Source: JAOUEA01 sp963810915 (GTDB lineage Bacteria > Actinomycetota > UBA4738 > HRBIN12). Taken from it: DNA of 64,000 bases. The translations under genes and the position numbers were made by a program. Within the stretch, counting starts at the first letter, position 1. The number at the start of each line of letters is the position of its first letter. Positions 26,003 through 35,287 of the stretch are shown piece after piece. Location: contig CAWEPH010000005.1 of the NCBI GenBank assembly GCA_963810915.1, positions 62,001-126,000 of the forward strand, in the 5' to 3' direction. Under the pieces are notes generated by a model. That model searched no databases and was not told the DNA's origin. It saw nothing but the letters and a program-made list of their open reading frames with translations.

Positions 26003-27300
26003 TGCTCGAGTTCCTCGACCTGCGTGAGCGGGGCGAGCGTCTCGAGGCCACGCGGCTCGAGACCGACCCCACCGTCGCCGAATCCGTGTCCGGTATCCTC
26101 CAGCGCGTCTTCGTTGAGGGTGACGAGGTGCTGGTGGAGCTCTGCCACCGCTTCGACGGCGCCGACCTCAGCGAGACGGGCATCCTCGTGACCTCCGAGG
26201 AGTTCGAGGCGGCGGAGCGCGCCACCCCACAGGAGCTCCGCGACGCGCTCGACGCGCTGATCGAGCGGCTCACCCACTTCCACCGGCGTCAGCTCCCGCG
26301 CGAGTGGCGCGAAGAACAGGACGGCATCCGGTTCGGCGAGATCGTCCGGCCGCTCCAGTCGGTGGGGTGCTACGTGCCCGGCGGTCGCGCGGTCTACCCG
26401 TCGTCGGTCTGCATGACGGTCGTGCCGGCGGTGGTGGCGGGCGTCGAAGAGATCGTCGTGTGCACCCCGCCCAGCGCCGACGGCACCGTCCCGGGACCCG
26501 TGCTCTACGCGGCGCGGAAGGCCGGCGCCACGTACGTGGCCAAGACCGGCGGCGCCCAGGCGGTGGGGGCGATGGCGTACGGGACCGAATCGATCCCCCG
26601 CGTCGACCTCATCGTGGGGCCGGGCAACGCCTACGTGACCGAGGCCAAGCGCCAGGTGGCGGGGACGGTGGGGATCGACGGCCTCGCCGGACCTTCGGAG
26701 CTCGCGATCGTGGCGGACGACAGCCTCGATGCCCGCCTGGTGGCGCTGGACCTGATCGCGCAGGCCGAGCACGATCCCCAGGCTCGGACCTTCTTCGTCA
26801 CCACCACGCCCGAGCTCGTCGAGGACGTCGGGGAAGCGCTCGAGCGCGCCCTTCGCACGGCCGGCCGCCGCGAGATCATCGACATCTCCCTGGGTCACAC
26901 GAAAGCCGTCGTGGTGCGGGATCTCGACCAGGCCGCGGAGGTCGTGAACGAGCTGGCCTCCGAGCACCTCCTCATCCTCCTGCCCGACCCCGAGGCGTTC
27001 CTCGCCAAGATCCGCAACGCGGGCGCTGTCTTCCTCGGCCGCGCCACCGCGGTCCCGTTCGGCGACTACGGGGTCGCGTCCAACCACGTGCTGCCAACCG
27101 CCGGTACCGCGCGCTTCTCGAGCGGGCTACGCGCCTCGGACTACGTGACGGTCTCCTCCGTGGTGGAGATGAGCGACGAGGCCGCCGCGCGGTTCGCCCC
27201 GATGACGGCGGAGATCGCGTGGGCCGAAGGGTTGGTCGGGCACGCGAAAGCGATGCAGTCCCGCGCCATCGAGGCGGAACCCGAGGGCGTCGAGCCGTGA
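26002..27300 (+). CDS. hisD: Histidinol dehydrogenase
   Basis: A 432-residue NAD-dependent zinc enzyme for the last two steps of histidine synthesis (histidinol to histidine). Recognisable segments are GCYVPGGRAVYPSSV, KTGGAQAVGAMAYGT, VDLIVGPGNAYVTEAKR and GPSELAIVAD. The metal/catalytic region is QAEHDPQA and the late motif is VASNHVLPTAGTARFSSGL. Length is typical. It opens the main run of his genes, with four-base overlaps to hisC, and is probably transcribed with the small membrane gene before it. Confidence 0.96.
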   Translation: MLEFLDLRERGERLEATRLETDPTVAESVSGILQRVFVEGDEVLVELCHRFDGADLSETGILVTSEEFEAAERATPQELRDALDALIERLTHFHRRQLPREWREEQDGIRFGEIVRPLQSVGCYVPGGRAVYPSSVCMTVVPAVVAGVEEIVVCTPPSADGTVPGPVLYAARKAGATYVAKTGGAQAVGAMAYGTESIPRVDLIVGPGNAYVTEAKRQVAGTVGIDGLAGPSELAIVADDSLDARLVALDLIAQAEHDPQARTFFVTTTPELVEDVGEALERALRTAGRREIIDISLGHTKAVVVRDLDQAAEVVNELASEHLLILLPDPEAFLAKIRNAGAVFLGRATAVPFGDYGVASNHVLPTAGTARFSSGLRASDYVTVSSVVEMSDEAAARFAPMTAEIAWAEGLVGHAKAMQSRAIEAEPEGVEP

Positions 27301-28355
27301 GCCCTTCGGCGCAACCGCGGCCCGGCGTGCGAGCCCTGGACCCCTACGTCTCGCCCCAGCTCGACGTTCCCGCCCGCCTCAACACGAACGAATGCCCCCA
27401 TCCCCTACCCGAGGACTTCTTCGCGGAGCTCGCGGAGGCCGTGCGCGACCTGCCGCTGAACCGCTACCCGGACGGCCAGATGACGCGCCTCCGCGAGGAG
27501 CTCGCGAACTTCCACGGCCACCCGATCGACGGCGTGTGGACCGCGAACGGATCCAACGAGGTCCTCATGGAGCTGTTGCTGGCCTACGGCGGACCCGGGC
27601 GGACCGCACTCGTCTTCGAGCCCACCTACCTGCTGCACGCGCGCCTCGCGCGGCTCACCCACACGGAGATGGCCTCGCTCCGGTTGACCGATCCGTACCG
27701 CCTGACCGAGGACGTCGTGGCCGAGGCACTCGCGCTGCGCCCCGACATCGTGTTCGTCTGCTCGCCGAACAACCCGACCGGCAACGCGCAGCCCGTCCGG
27801 CTCGTTGCGGAGCTGGCGGCGGCCACCGATGCGCTCGTGATCGTGGACGAGGCCTACGTGGAGTTCGGCGGGACGAGCACGCGAGACCTCACGGCCGCGC
27901 ACCTCAACCTCGCGGTGGTGCGCACGTTCAGCAAGGCCTTCGCGATGGCGGGCGCGCGTCTCGGGTACGTGCTCACGAGCCCCGACATCGTGGGCGACCT
28001 CCAGCGCGTCCGCCTCCCGTACCACATGTCCTCGCTCACGCAAGCCGCCGGCATCATCGCGCTCCGCCACGCGGGCGAGGCCATGGCGATCCTCGAGGCG
28101 ATCCGCGGCCAGCGCGACCGCATCCTCGCGGAGCTCGGGCACATCGACGGCGTGCGCGCCTACCCGTCCGACGCCAACTTCGTGCTCTTCGTGCCGCCCC
28201 GGCCCGCGGCCGAGGTCTGGCAGGGATTGCTCGACCGCGGCGTCCTGATCCGCGACCTCTCCGCGGTGGTGCCGAACGCGCTGCGCGTCACGGCGGGCGC
28301 CGAGCACGAGGTCGACCGCTTCCTCACCGGTCTTAGGGAGGTGCTGGCGGCATGA
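27297..28355 (+). CDS. hisC: Histidinol-phosphate aminotransferase
   Basis: A 352-residue PLP aminotransferase converting imidazole acetol phosphate to histidinol phosphate. The class I/II fold is shown by LNTNECPHPLP, the substrate loop CSPNNPTGNA, the PLP-binding VDEAYVEF and the Schiff-base Lys in TFSKAFAMAGARLGY. The start is GTG at 27297, overlapping the hisD stop, and the stop overlaps hisB (ATGA). Confidence 0.95.
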   Translation: MSPSAQPRPGVRALDPYVSPQLDVPARLNTNECPHPLPEDFFAELAEAVRDLPLNRYPDGQMTRLREELANFHGHPIDGVWTANGSNEVLMELLLAYGGPGRTALVFEPTYLLHARLARLTHTEMASLRLTDPYRLTEDVVAEALALRPDIVFVCSPNNPTGNAQPVRLVAELAAATDALVIVDEAYVEFGGTSTRDLTAAHLNLAVVRTFSKAFAMAGARLGYVLTSPDIVGDLQRVRLPYHMSSLTQAAGIIALRHAGEAMAILEAIRGQRDRILAELGHIDGVRAYPSDANFVLFVPPRPAAEVWQGLLDRGVLIRDLSAVVPNALRVTAGAEHEVDRFLTGLREVLAA

Positions 28356-28936
28356 AAAGGACCGCGAGCGTCGTGCGCGCGACCAAGGAGACCGACGTCC
28401 GGGTGGAGCTGGACCTGGACGGATCGGGGCGCAGCGTCGCCGACACCGGCATGCCGTTCTTCGACCACATGCTCCAGCAGCTCGGCAAGCACGCCGGCTG
28501 GGACCTCGACGTGACCTGCAAGGGCGATCTGCAGGTCGACGGCCATCACACGGTCGAGGACTGCGGGATCGCGATCGGCGAGGCCCTCGCCGAGGCGCTG
28601 GGCGACAAGGCCGGCATCCGGCGCTTCGCCTCGATCACCGTTCCGCTCGACGAGGCCGCGGTGGAGGTCGTGCTGGACCTGGCCGGGCGCAACTTCGTGA
28701 TCCACGAGGTGCCCGTGCCAGTCGAGACGATCGGCGCCTTCGACACCGGCCTCCTGGAGGACTTCGTGCGAGCGTTCGCGCAGAGCGCGAACCTCACGAT
28801 CCACGTGCACCTGCGCTACGGACGCTCGCCCCACCACATCTGCGAGGCCGAGTTCAAGGCGATGGCCAAGGCGCTCGGGGACGCGTGCGCGCTGACGGGC
28901 GCCGACGGCATCCCCTCGACGAAGGGCGCCCTCTAG
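28352..28936 (+). CDS. hisB: Imidazoleglycerol-phosphate dehydratase
   Basis: A 194-residue manganese enzyme with the two metal-binding His motifs of the family, FDHMLQQLGKHAGWD and DGHHTVEDCGI, and a second copy, GRSPHHICEAEFKAMAKAL. There is no N-terminal histidinol-phosphatase domain, so that step must be done by another protein. It sits between hisC and hisH with a 4-base and a 1-base overlap. Confidence 0.96.
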   Translation: MKRTASVVRATKETDVRVELDLDGSGRSVADTGMPFFDHMLQQLGKHAGWDLDVTCKGDLQVDGHHTVEDCGIAIGEALAEALGDKAGIRRFASITVPLDEAAVEVVLDLAGRNFVIHEVPVPVETIGAFDTGLLEDFVRAFAQSANLTIHVHLRYGRSPHHICEAEFKAMAKALGDACALTGADGIPSTKGAL

Positions 28937-29547
28937 TGCCCTCGATCGCCGTGCTCGACTACGGCTCCGGGAACCTGCATTCGGTTTCGCGGGCCATCGA
29001 CCGGGTCGGGGGCGACGCGCGCGTCACCGGTGACCCCGCGGAGGTGGAGGGCGCCGACGCGCTCGTGATCCCTGGGGTGGGGCACTTCGGCGCGTGCATG
29101 CGGGCGATCTGCCATCACGGGCTCGACCGGAGCATCCGCACCGTCCACGCGAGCGGACGCCCGATCTTCGGCGTGTGCGTGGGCATGCAGGTGCTGTTCG
29201 GGGGGAGCGAGGAAGACGCCGAGGAGGGACTCGGCGTGCTGCCCGGCGTGAGCCGGCGGCTCCCCGACAACGTCAAGGTCCCGCACATGGGGTGGAACAC
29301 GGTCGAATGGTCGGCAGCGCACCCGTACGTGGACGGCATCGAGGATCGGACGCGGTTCTACTTCGTGCACTCGTTCGCGCCGGAGGTGACGGAGGGCCTG
29401 AGCGTCGGTATCACGAACTACGGGCGCCCGTTCAGCGCGGCGGTGGCGCACGAGAACGTCTTCGCCACGCAGTTCCATCCGGAGAAGTCCGGCGAGGCCG
29501 GGCTTCGGATCTACGAGCGCTTCGTGAAGGACGTGGCCACCGCTTGA
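28936..29547 (+). CDS. hisH: Imidazole glycerol phosphate synthase, glutaminase subunit
   Basis: A class I glutamine amidotransferase of 203 residues that feeds ammonia to HisF. The catalytic Cys lies in IFGVCVGMQVLF (about residue 80). The His-Glu pair is in ATQFHPEKSGEAG. The oxyanion-side motif PGVGHFGACM is present. The GTG start overlaps the hisB TAG by one base. I rejected a longer upstream frame because family N-termini begin IAVLDYGSGNL. Confidence 0.95.
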   Translation: MPSIAVLDYGSGNLHSVSRAIDRVGGDARVTGDPAEVEGADALVIPGVGHFGACMRAICHHGLDRSIRTVHASGRPIFGVCVGMQVLFGGSEEDAEEGLGVLPGVSRRLPDNVKVPHMGWNTVEWSAAHPYVDGIEDRTRFYFVHSFAPEVTEGLSVGITNYGRPFSAAVAHENVFATQFHPEKSGEAGLRIYERFVKDVATA

Positions 29548-30245
29548 TCGTGATCCCCGCCATCGACCTGCGGGAGGGCCGCGCCGTGCGCCTGCTCCGC
29601 GGCAACCCCGACGACGAGACCGCCTATGCCGACGACCCCGTCGAGGTGGCCGTGCGCTTCCAGGAGGAGGGGGCGCGCCGCCTGCACATCGTCGATCTCG
29701 ATGCAGCGCTCGGCCAGGGCAACAACGCCGACGTGGTGACGGCGATCTGCCACGCGGTCGCCGTGCCCGTGCAGGTCGGTGGAGGGATGCGGACGCTGGA
29801 GGACATCGGCCGGTTGATGGAGGCGGGGGCCTCGCGCGCGATCCTCGGGACCGCGGCCGCGGCGGATCCGGCCTTCGTGGCACGGGCCGTGGAGGAGTAC
29901 GCCGAGCGCGTGGTGGTGGCCGTGGACGTGCGCGGGGGCCGCGTGATGGTCAAGGGATGGACGGAGGAGGGACCGGCGCTCGAGGACGCCGTGACCGCCC
30001 TCGACGAGGCGGGCACCCCCCGCTACCTCGTCACGTCGATCGCGCGCGACGGGACGCTCGACGGACCCGACCTGCGTCTCTACACCCAGGTGCTGAAGCT
30101 CACGCAGACACCCGTGATCGCGAGCGGTGGCGTGCGCGACGCCGACGACATCTGGGCGCTGCGCGATCTCGGCTGCGAGGCCGCCGTCACGGGCAAGGCG
30201 CTGTACGAGCGCACCCTGAAGCTCTCCCAGGTGATCCGGGGGTGA
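29544..30245 (+). CDS. hisA: ProFAR isomerase (HisA)
   Basis: A 233-residue TIM-barrel isomerase that opens the ribose ring of ProFAR. It shows IPAIDLREGRAVRLLRGN with the catalytic Asp, the phosphate loops VGGGMRT and SGGVRDADD, and the second catalytic Asp region TSIARDGTLDGPDL. The TTG start overlaps the hisH stop (TTGA). In actinobacteria this protein may also serve tryptophan synthesis (PriA). The Arg and Trp (VMVKGWTEEG) are suggestive, but I cannot decide. Confidence 0.93.
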   Translation: MIVIPAIDLREGRAVRLLRGNPDDETAYADDPVEVAVRFQEEGARRLHIVDLDAALGQGNNADVVTAICHAVAVPVQVGGGMRTLEDIGRLMEAGASRAILGTAAAADPAFVARAVEEYAERVVVAVDVRGGRVMVKGWTEEGPALEDAVTALDEAGTPRYLVTSIARDGTLDGPDLRLYTQVLKLTQTPVIASGGVRDADDIWALRDLGCEAAVTGKALYERTLKLSQVIRG

Positions 30246-30249
30246 GGAC

Positions 30250-31014
30250 GTGCTCGCGAAGCGGCTGATCCCGTGCCTCGACGTCGACGCGGGACGCGTG
30301 GTCAAGGGCACGCGGTTCCAGGACATGCAGGACGCCGGCGATCCGGTCGGCATGGCGGCGCATTACGACCGCGAGGGCGCAGACGAACTGGTCTTCCTCG
30401 ACATCACCGCGACCGTGGAGGGACGCCAGGCGACGCTCGACGTGATCTCGGAGGTCGCCGAGCAGGTCTTCATCCCCCTCACGGTCGGGGGCGGTGTCCA
30501 GGGCGACGATGACGTGAACGCGCTGCTGCGCGCCGGCGCCGACAAGGTGGCGCTGAACAGCGGAGCGGTGCGTGAGCCGGCGCTCCTGCAGCGCTGCGCG
30601 GACCGATTCGGCACGCAGTGCATGGTCGTCGCGATCGACGCCAAACGGGATCCGTCGCGCGAAGGTTGGGAGGTCTTCGTGGACGCCGGGCGCACGCCCA
30701 CGGGGCTCGACGCGGTGGGCTGGGCCGTCGAGGCCACCACCGAGCGAGGCGCCGGCGAGGTGCTGCTCACCTCGATGGATCGCGACGGCACCGGCGAGGG
30801 GTACGACCTCGGCCTCCTGCAGGCGATCACCTCCGCCGTGCGCGTGCCCGTGATCGCGAGCGGCGGGGCCGGCGATCTCGATCACTTCGCCGAGGCCCTC
30901 ACCGAGGGCCGGGCCGACGCCGTGCTCGCCGCCAGCCGGCTGCACTTCGGGCAGCTCACGATCCGCGAGATCAAGGAGTACCTCGAGTCCAAGCGCGTCC
31001 CCGTGAGGCTCTGA
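30250..31014 (+). CDS. hisF: Imidazole glycerol phosphate synthase, cyclase subunit
   Basis: A 254-residue TIM-barrel cyclase that joins HisH to make IGP and AICAR. The N-terminus KRLIPCLDVDAGRVVKGTRF holds the first catalytic Asp, and LLTSMDRDGTGEGYDL holds the second. The phosphate-binding loops are TVGGGVQGDDD and ASGGAGDLDH. It starts 4 bases after hisA and overlaps hisI by one base. Confidence 0.96.
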   Translation: MLAKRLIPCLDVDAGRVVKGTRFQDMQDAGDPVGMAAHYDREGADELVFLDITATVEGRQATLDVISEVAEQVFIPLTVGGGVQGDDDVNALLRAGADKVALNSGAVREPALLQRCADRFGTQCMVVAIDAKRDPSREGWEVFVDAGRTPTGLDAVGWAVEATTERGAGEVLLTSMDRDGTGEGYDLGLLQAITSAVRVPVIASGGAGDLDHFAEALTEGRADAVLAASRLHFGQLTIREIKEYLESKRVPVRL

Positions 31015-31388
31015 TGGCCGCCGAGGACCTGGATCGCTCGCCCGTCGCGCTCGGCGATCTCCGCTGGGACGAGCACGGGCTCGTGCCGGTGATCGCGCAG
31101 GACGCCGGGAACGGCGAGATCCTGATGATGGCCTGGGCCAACCGCGAGGCCCTCGAACGAACCCTCGACGAAGGGCGGATGGTCTACTGGAGCCGTTCTC
31201 GCCGGGAGCTCTGGCGCAAGGGCGACACGAGCGGGCACGTCCAGCACTGGGAGGAGCTCCGCGTCGACTGCGACGGGGACGTGATCGTGGCGCAGATCCA
31301 TCAGGAGGGAGCCGCCTGCCACACCGGCGAGCGGAGCTGTTTCTACCGCGAGCTCGCCGATCCGCGGGCGCCGCGAACGCCTCGGTAG
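31014..31388 (+). CDS. hisI: Phosphoribosyl-AMP cyclohydrolase
   Basis: A 124-residue zinc hydrolase that opens the adenine ring of PR-AMP. Conserved residues occur in LMMAWANREALERTL, YWSRSRRELWRKG, the metal-binding DCDGD and the Cys pair in GAACHTGERSCFYR. It is the single-domain form: no HisE pyrophosphohydrolase domain is fused, and no hisE gene is seen in the window. It is followed 12 bases later by hisG. Confidence 0.95.
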   Translation: MAAEDLDRSPVALGDLRWDEHGLVPVIAQDAGNGEILMMAWANREALERTLDEGRMVYWSRSRRELWRKGDTSGHVQHWEELRVDCDGDVIVAQIHQEGAACHTGERSCFYRELADPRAPRTPR

Positions 31389-31400
31389 ACTGCCGCTCCC

Positions 31401-32276
31401 ATGCTGAAGCTCGTGATCCCCAAGGGCTCCCTCGAGGAGCAGACCCTGCGGCTGTTCGAGGCCGCGGACCTGCCCGTACGGCGGAGCTCCGCCCGTGACT
31501 ATCACGGCACCGTCGACGACGAGCGCATCGAGCGGGTGAGCGTCCTGCGGCCCCAGGAGATCCCTGTCTACGTCGCCGAGGGGCTCTTCGACCTGGGGAT
31601 CACCGGTCAGGACTGGATCGCGGAGACGGGCGCCGACGTCGAGGTGCTCACGAGCCTCAGCTACGCCAAGACGGGGACGGGGCACGGCACGAGGATCGTG
31701 CTCGCGGTCCCGAACGCGCATCCGGCCGACGCGGCGCGCGAGATGCCGCCAGGATCGCGCATCTCCACGGAGTTCGTGAAGCTGACCGAACGGTACTTCG
31801 CGGAGCTCGGGATCCCGGTGAAGGTGTCATGGAGCTACGGGGCCACCGAGGCGAAGGTGCCGGAGATCGTGGACGCCATCGTGGACGTCACCGAGACCGG
31901 GAGCACCCTGCGCGCCCACGGCATGAAGATCATCGAGACGCTGCTCACCTCCGAGCCGGTGTTGGTGGCCAACAGGGAGTCCGCCGCAGATCCGGAACGC
32001 CGCGCCGCGATGGACGACATCATGACGCTGCTGCTCGGCGCGTTGCGCGCCGAAGGCCGCGTGCTGATCAAGCTCAACGTCACCGACGAGCATCGCGACG
32101 CGGTCCTCGCGGTCGTGCCGTCGATGAAGGCGCCCACGGTCTCCCCGCTGGCCGACGGAGGCTTCGCGATCGAGGCGGTCGTGGACAAGCGCGGGGTGAA
32201 CCGCCTGATCCCGCTGCTGCTCGGCGCCGGAGCGACCGACATCCTGGAGATCCCGATCTCCAAGATCGTGCCCTGA
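31401..32276 (+). CDS. hisG: ATP phosphoribosyltransferase, long form
   Basis: A 291-residue enzyme that commits ATP and PRPP to histidine synthesis. The catalytic part shows IPKGSLEEQTL, GITGQDWI and the PRPP loop DAIVDVTETGSTLRAHG. The C-terminal about 75 residues (MKAPTVSPLADGGFAIEAVV onward) form the ACT-like regulatory domain of the long form. Feedback inhibition by histidine is therefore expected and HisZ is not needed. It is the last gene of the operon, unusually placed at the end. Confidence 0.95.
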   Translation: MLKLVIPKGSLEEQTLRLFEAADLPVRRSSARDYHGTVDDERIERVSVLRPQEIPVYVAEGLFDLGITGQDWIAETGADVEVLTSLSYAKTGTGHGTRIVLAVPNAHPADAAREMPPGSRISTEFVKLTERYFAELGIPVKVSWSYGATEAKVPEIVDAIVDVTETGSTLRAHGMKIIETLLTSEPVLVANRESAADPERRAAMDDIMTLLLGALRAEGRVLIKLNVTDEHRDAVLAVVPSMKAPTVSPLADGGFAIEAVVDKRGVNRLIPLLLGAGATDILEIPISKIVP

Positions 32277-32344
32277 CCTCGCTCGACCCCCTGCCTTCCG
32301 CGGGGTACCCTTCGGCCGCAACGTCCCCGTCGGGAGGAACCAGG

Positions 32345-33610
32345 GTGCGCCGATCCGCCATCGCTCTCGCCAGCGTCGCCCTGTTGGTGTCCGCACTCGG
32401 ACTCCCGGCCCGAGCGGCACCGGGGAGCCTCGACACGTTCTTCTCCGGCGATGGGCGGCAGACCGCCTTCCCCAACGGGGCGACGGGCTACGCGGTGGCG
32501 ATCGACAAGCAGGGGCGGATCCTGGTGGCCGGCTACACGCTCACCGCCAAGACCGACTTCGCCCTCGCCCGCTTCCTGCCCAACGGCGACCCCGATCCCG
32601 ACTTCGGCGGTGGCGACGGGCGCGTGACGACCAACCTGGGTGGCACGGACTATGCCTTCGACGTCGCGCTGCAGTCCGACGGGAAGATCGTCGTGGCCGG
32701 CGAGCGGGACAAGGCGAGCGGCTCCCAGTTCGCGGTGGTCCGCTACGGCATCCACGGCGTCGTGGACAAGACGTTCAGCAAGGACGGCATGAGCTTCGTC
32801 GGGTTCGGCAAGAAGTACCAGGGCGCCAACGCCGTCGTGATCGGGTCGGCGGGCAACATCCTGCTGGGCGGGTTCACGTCGAACGGCACGTTGAGCCGAT
32901 GGGCGATGGCGCGGTTCACCCCCTCCGGCGCGCTCGACGCGACCTTCGGCAACGACGGGAAGGTGAGCATCGACACGAGCCCGACCGACGAGCAGATCGA
33001 GGACCTGACGCTGGTGCAGAACGGGAAGATCGTCGCGGCGGGCTACGAGGAGGCCTCGCTCACGCCCCGGTTCTCGATCGCCCGGTTCCAGAGCGGTGGG
33101 AAGCTCGACAAGGCCTTCGGCCACGACGGCGTGAACACCGTCGATCTCACCAACGGCGGCGACATCGGCTACGGGCTCACGAAGCAGGCCGACGGGAAGT
33201 TGATCCTCGTGGGCTACGCCGACAACGGAGGGCGGGGCGACTGGGGGATCGTGCGGTTCGGTCCCAAGGGCCTGCTCGACAAGAGCTTCGGGAACAAGGG
33301 CAAGGTGATCACCCACGTCAGCGATGCGTACGAGTACGCCTACGGCGTGGCCGTGCAGACCAACGGGAAGATCGTCGTCGTGGGGCGGGCGGTCCGCACC
33401 AGCGCCGCGTTCGGCGTGTTCCGCTACACGGTGAAGGGCAAGTTGGACGGGACCTTCGGTCATGGCGGCAAGGTCTTCACGGACTTCTTCGCCGGCGCGG
33501 ACACCGCCCGCGGGATCGCCCTGCAGGACAACGGCAAGATCGTCGTGGCGGGCGACGCGGCGAAGGGCGCCACCTCACGCATGGCCGTTGCGCGCTACCT
33601 CAAGAGTTAG
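32345..33610 (+). CDS. Secreted delta-60 repeat protein (second copy)
   Basis: A 421-residue protein with a short signal peptide (RRSAIALASVALLVSALGLPARAA) and seven delta-60 repeats (LDATFGNDGKV, QSDGKIVVAG, FAVVRY and variants). This again suggests a seven-bladed propeller. The GTG start at 32345 has GGGAGGAACC upstream. It resembles the protein at 14621-16048 in architecture but the repeats differ in sequence, so the two are paralogues rather than a recent duplication. Its function is unknown. Confidence 0.87.
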   Translation: MRRSAIALASVALLVSALGLPARAAPGSLDTFFSGDGRQTAFPNGATGYAVAIDKQGRILVAGYTLTAKTDFALARFLPNGDPDPDFGGGDGRVTTNLGGTDYAFDVALQSDGKIVVAGERDKASGSQFAVVRYGIHGVVDKTFSKDGMSFVGFGKKYQGANAVVIGSAGNILLGGFTSNGTLSRWAMARFTPSGALDATFGNDGKVSIDTSPTDEQIEDLTLVQNGKIVAAGYEEASLTPRFSIARFQSGGKLDKAFGHDGVNTVDLTNGGDIGYGLTKQADGKLILVGYADNGGRGDWGIVRFGPKGLLDKSFGNKGKVITHVSDAYEYAYGVAVQTNGKIVVVGRAVRTSAAFGVFRYTVKGKLDGTFGHGGKVFTDFFAGADTARGIALQDNGKIVVAGDAAKGATSRMAVARYLKS

Positions 33611-33726
33611 ATGTAGTTCCCGCCGGGGTTGTTGACACAGAAGAGCCTCCCGCCCCCCCCGCTCGCGACAAGCCCCTGGGTTTGGCGCAGAGCTTCCAGA
33701 CAGGTGGTGGGAACGAGGAGTGGTGA

Positions 33727-35166
33727 ATGTCTGAGCATGCAGTTGTGATCGCCGGCGGCGGTCCGACGGGGATGATGCTGGCCGCGGAGCTCACATTGGC
33801 GGGAACCGACGTCCTCATCGTCGAGCGACGCCCCAGCTTCAAGCTCGAGAGCTCGCGCTCCCGCGGTCTGCACTCCCGCACCATCGAAGTGCTCGATCAG
33901 CGCGGCGTCGTCGACCGCTTCCTCGCCGAGGGGAAGGCGATGCAGGTGCAGGCGTTCGCCGGAGTTCCGATGGATATCAGCGATTTCCCCACCCGCCACA
34001 ACTATGGGCTGGCGCTGCTGCAGAGCCACTTCGAGCGCATCCTGGCCGGCTGGCTCGATGAGCTGGGCGTTCCCTTCCTGCGCGAGCGCGAGGTGACGGG
34101 TTTCGCGCAGGACCACAGCGGTGTCGACATCGCGCTCTCCGACGGCACATCACCGCGGGCGCGGTATCTGGTCGGTTGCGACGGGGGCCGCAGTGCCGTG
34201 CGCAAGGCGGCCGGTATCGAATTCGCGGGCTGGGATCCAACCACGCGCTGGATCATCGCCGAGGTCGAGATGGCGGAGCAGCCGGAATTCGGCTTGCGTG
34301 GCGGTGGTGGCATCGGCCCGGCCGAAGAGGGACGGGTGGGCGTCACCCTGATCGTGCCCGAACTGGATAGCACCGATGAGCCCACCCTGCAGGACGTCCG
34401 CGCCGCGCTCATCCGGGTCGACGGCAAGGACTACGGCGTGCACAGCCCGCGCTTCATCTCCAGCTTTACCGACATGACGCGCCAGGCGGTTGTGTATCGC
34501 AGCGGACGCGTGCTGCTTGCCGGTGACGCCGCCCATGTGCATGCTCCGATGGGCGGGCAGGGCTTGAACATCGGCGTGCAGGATTCGGTGAATCTGGGGT
34601 GGAAGCTGGCCCAGGTGGTCAAAGGAACATCACCCGTGAGCCTGCTCGACACGTATCAAGCTGAACGACACCCCGTGGGTGCGCGTGTGCTGCAGAACAC
34701 GATGGCGCAGCGTGCATTGGGCGCCACCGATGAGCGGACGGGTGCACTGCGCAACCTCCTGGCCGAGTTGCTGACGATGGATCAACCGCGGAAGCACATC
34801 GCCGGGATGATCTCCGGCCTCGATGTTCATTACGACCTTGGCGAGGGCCATCCGATGCTCGGATGGCGCATGCCGGACCTGGACCTTGCGACCGCGAACG
34901 GGCCTGTGCGCGTCTTCGAGTTACTACACAACGCCAAACCGGTGTTGCTCAACCTCGGTGATGCCGGCGCCTTGGACATCACGGCATGGGCTGAGAGAGT
35001 TCAGTTGGTCGATGCGACGTACGCAGGCCCGTGGGAGCTTCCCGTGCTGGGCGAGGTCAGCGCCCCGTCGGCGGTGCTGGTCCGACCTGACGGACACGTC
35101 GCCTGGATCGGCGAGGGCAGAGATGCCGGGTTGCGCGACGCGCTGACGAGGTGGTTCGGACCGTGA
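33727..35166 (+). CDS. FAD-dependent monooxygenase (phenol hydroxylase/PHBH fold)
   Basis: A 479-residue class A flavoprotein hydroxylase. The dinucleotide motif VIAGGGPTGMMLAAEL is at the N-terminus. The DG motif appears as LVGCDGGRSAVRKAAG (about residue 155) and the GD motif as VLLAGDAAHVHAPMGGQGLN (about 260). A C-terminal thioredoxin-like domain of the TfdB/RdmE/rifampicin monooxygenase type follows. The fold and length fit enzymes that hydroxylate aromatic or polyketide drugs, but the substrate cannot be named. Codon use is less GC-extreme (more GAT, TAT, TTG) than in the adjacent his genes, suggesting transfer. The ATG is preceded by GAGGAGTG. Confidence 0.88.
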   Translation: MSEHAVVIAGGGPTGMMLAAELTLAGTDVLIVERRPSFKLESSRSRGLHSRTIEVLDQRGVVDRFLAEGKAMQVQAFAGVPMDISDFPTRHNYGLALLQSHFERILAGWLDELGVPFLREREVTGFAQDHSGVDIALSDGTSPRARYLVGCDGGRSAVRKAAGIEFAGWDPTTRWIIAEVEMAEQPEFGLRGGGGIGPAEEGRVGVTLIVPELDSTDEPTLQDVRAALIRVDGKDYGVHSPRFISSFTDMTRQAVVYRSGRVLLAGDAAHVHAPMGGQGLNIGVQDSVNLGWKLAQVVKGTSPVSLLDTYQAERHPVGARVLQNTMAQRALGATDERTGALRNLLAELLTMDQPRKHIAGMISGLDVHYDLGEGHPMLGWRMPDLDLATANGPVRVFELLHNAKPVLLNLGDAGALDITAWAERVQLVDATYAGPWELPVLGEVSAPSAVLVRPDGHVAWIGEGRDAGLRDALTRWFGP

Positions 35167-35287
35167 TCATCGCTCGGGGCTAAGGATCTCCTCGACGAGG
35201 AAACGCCCCCGTCGGAAGATCCGGAACGGGATACCTGTCCTCGGCGACAGCGTCGTACTGTCGAATCCGTTACCGAGGAGGACTCTG

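Noticed and set aside
33632..33637. TTGACA as a -35 element for the monooxygenase
   Set aside because: The sequence 16-18 bases downstream is a C run with no -10-like hexamer.
33607..33726. Possible gene remnant on the minus strand ending CVNNPGGNYI
   Set aside because: The open frame continues only as antisense to the monooxygenase with shadow composition; no start or domain.
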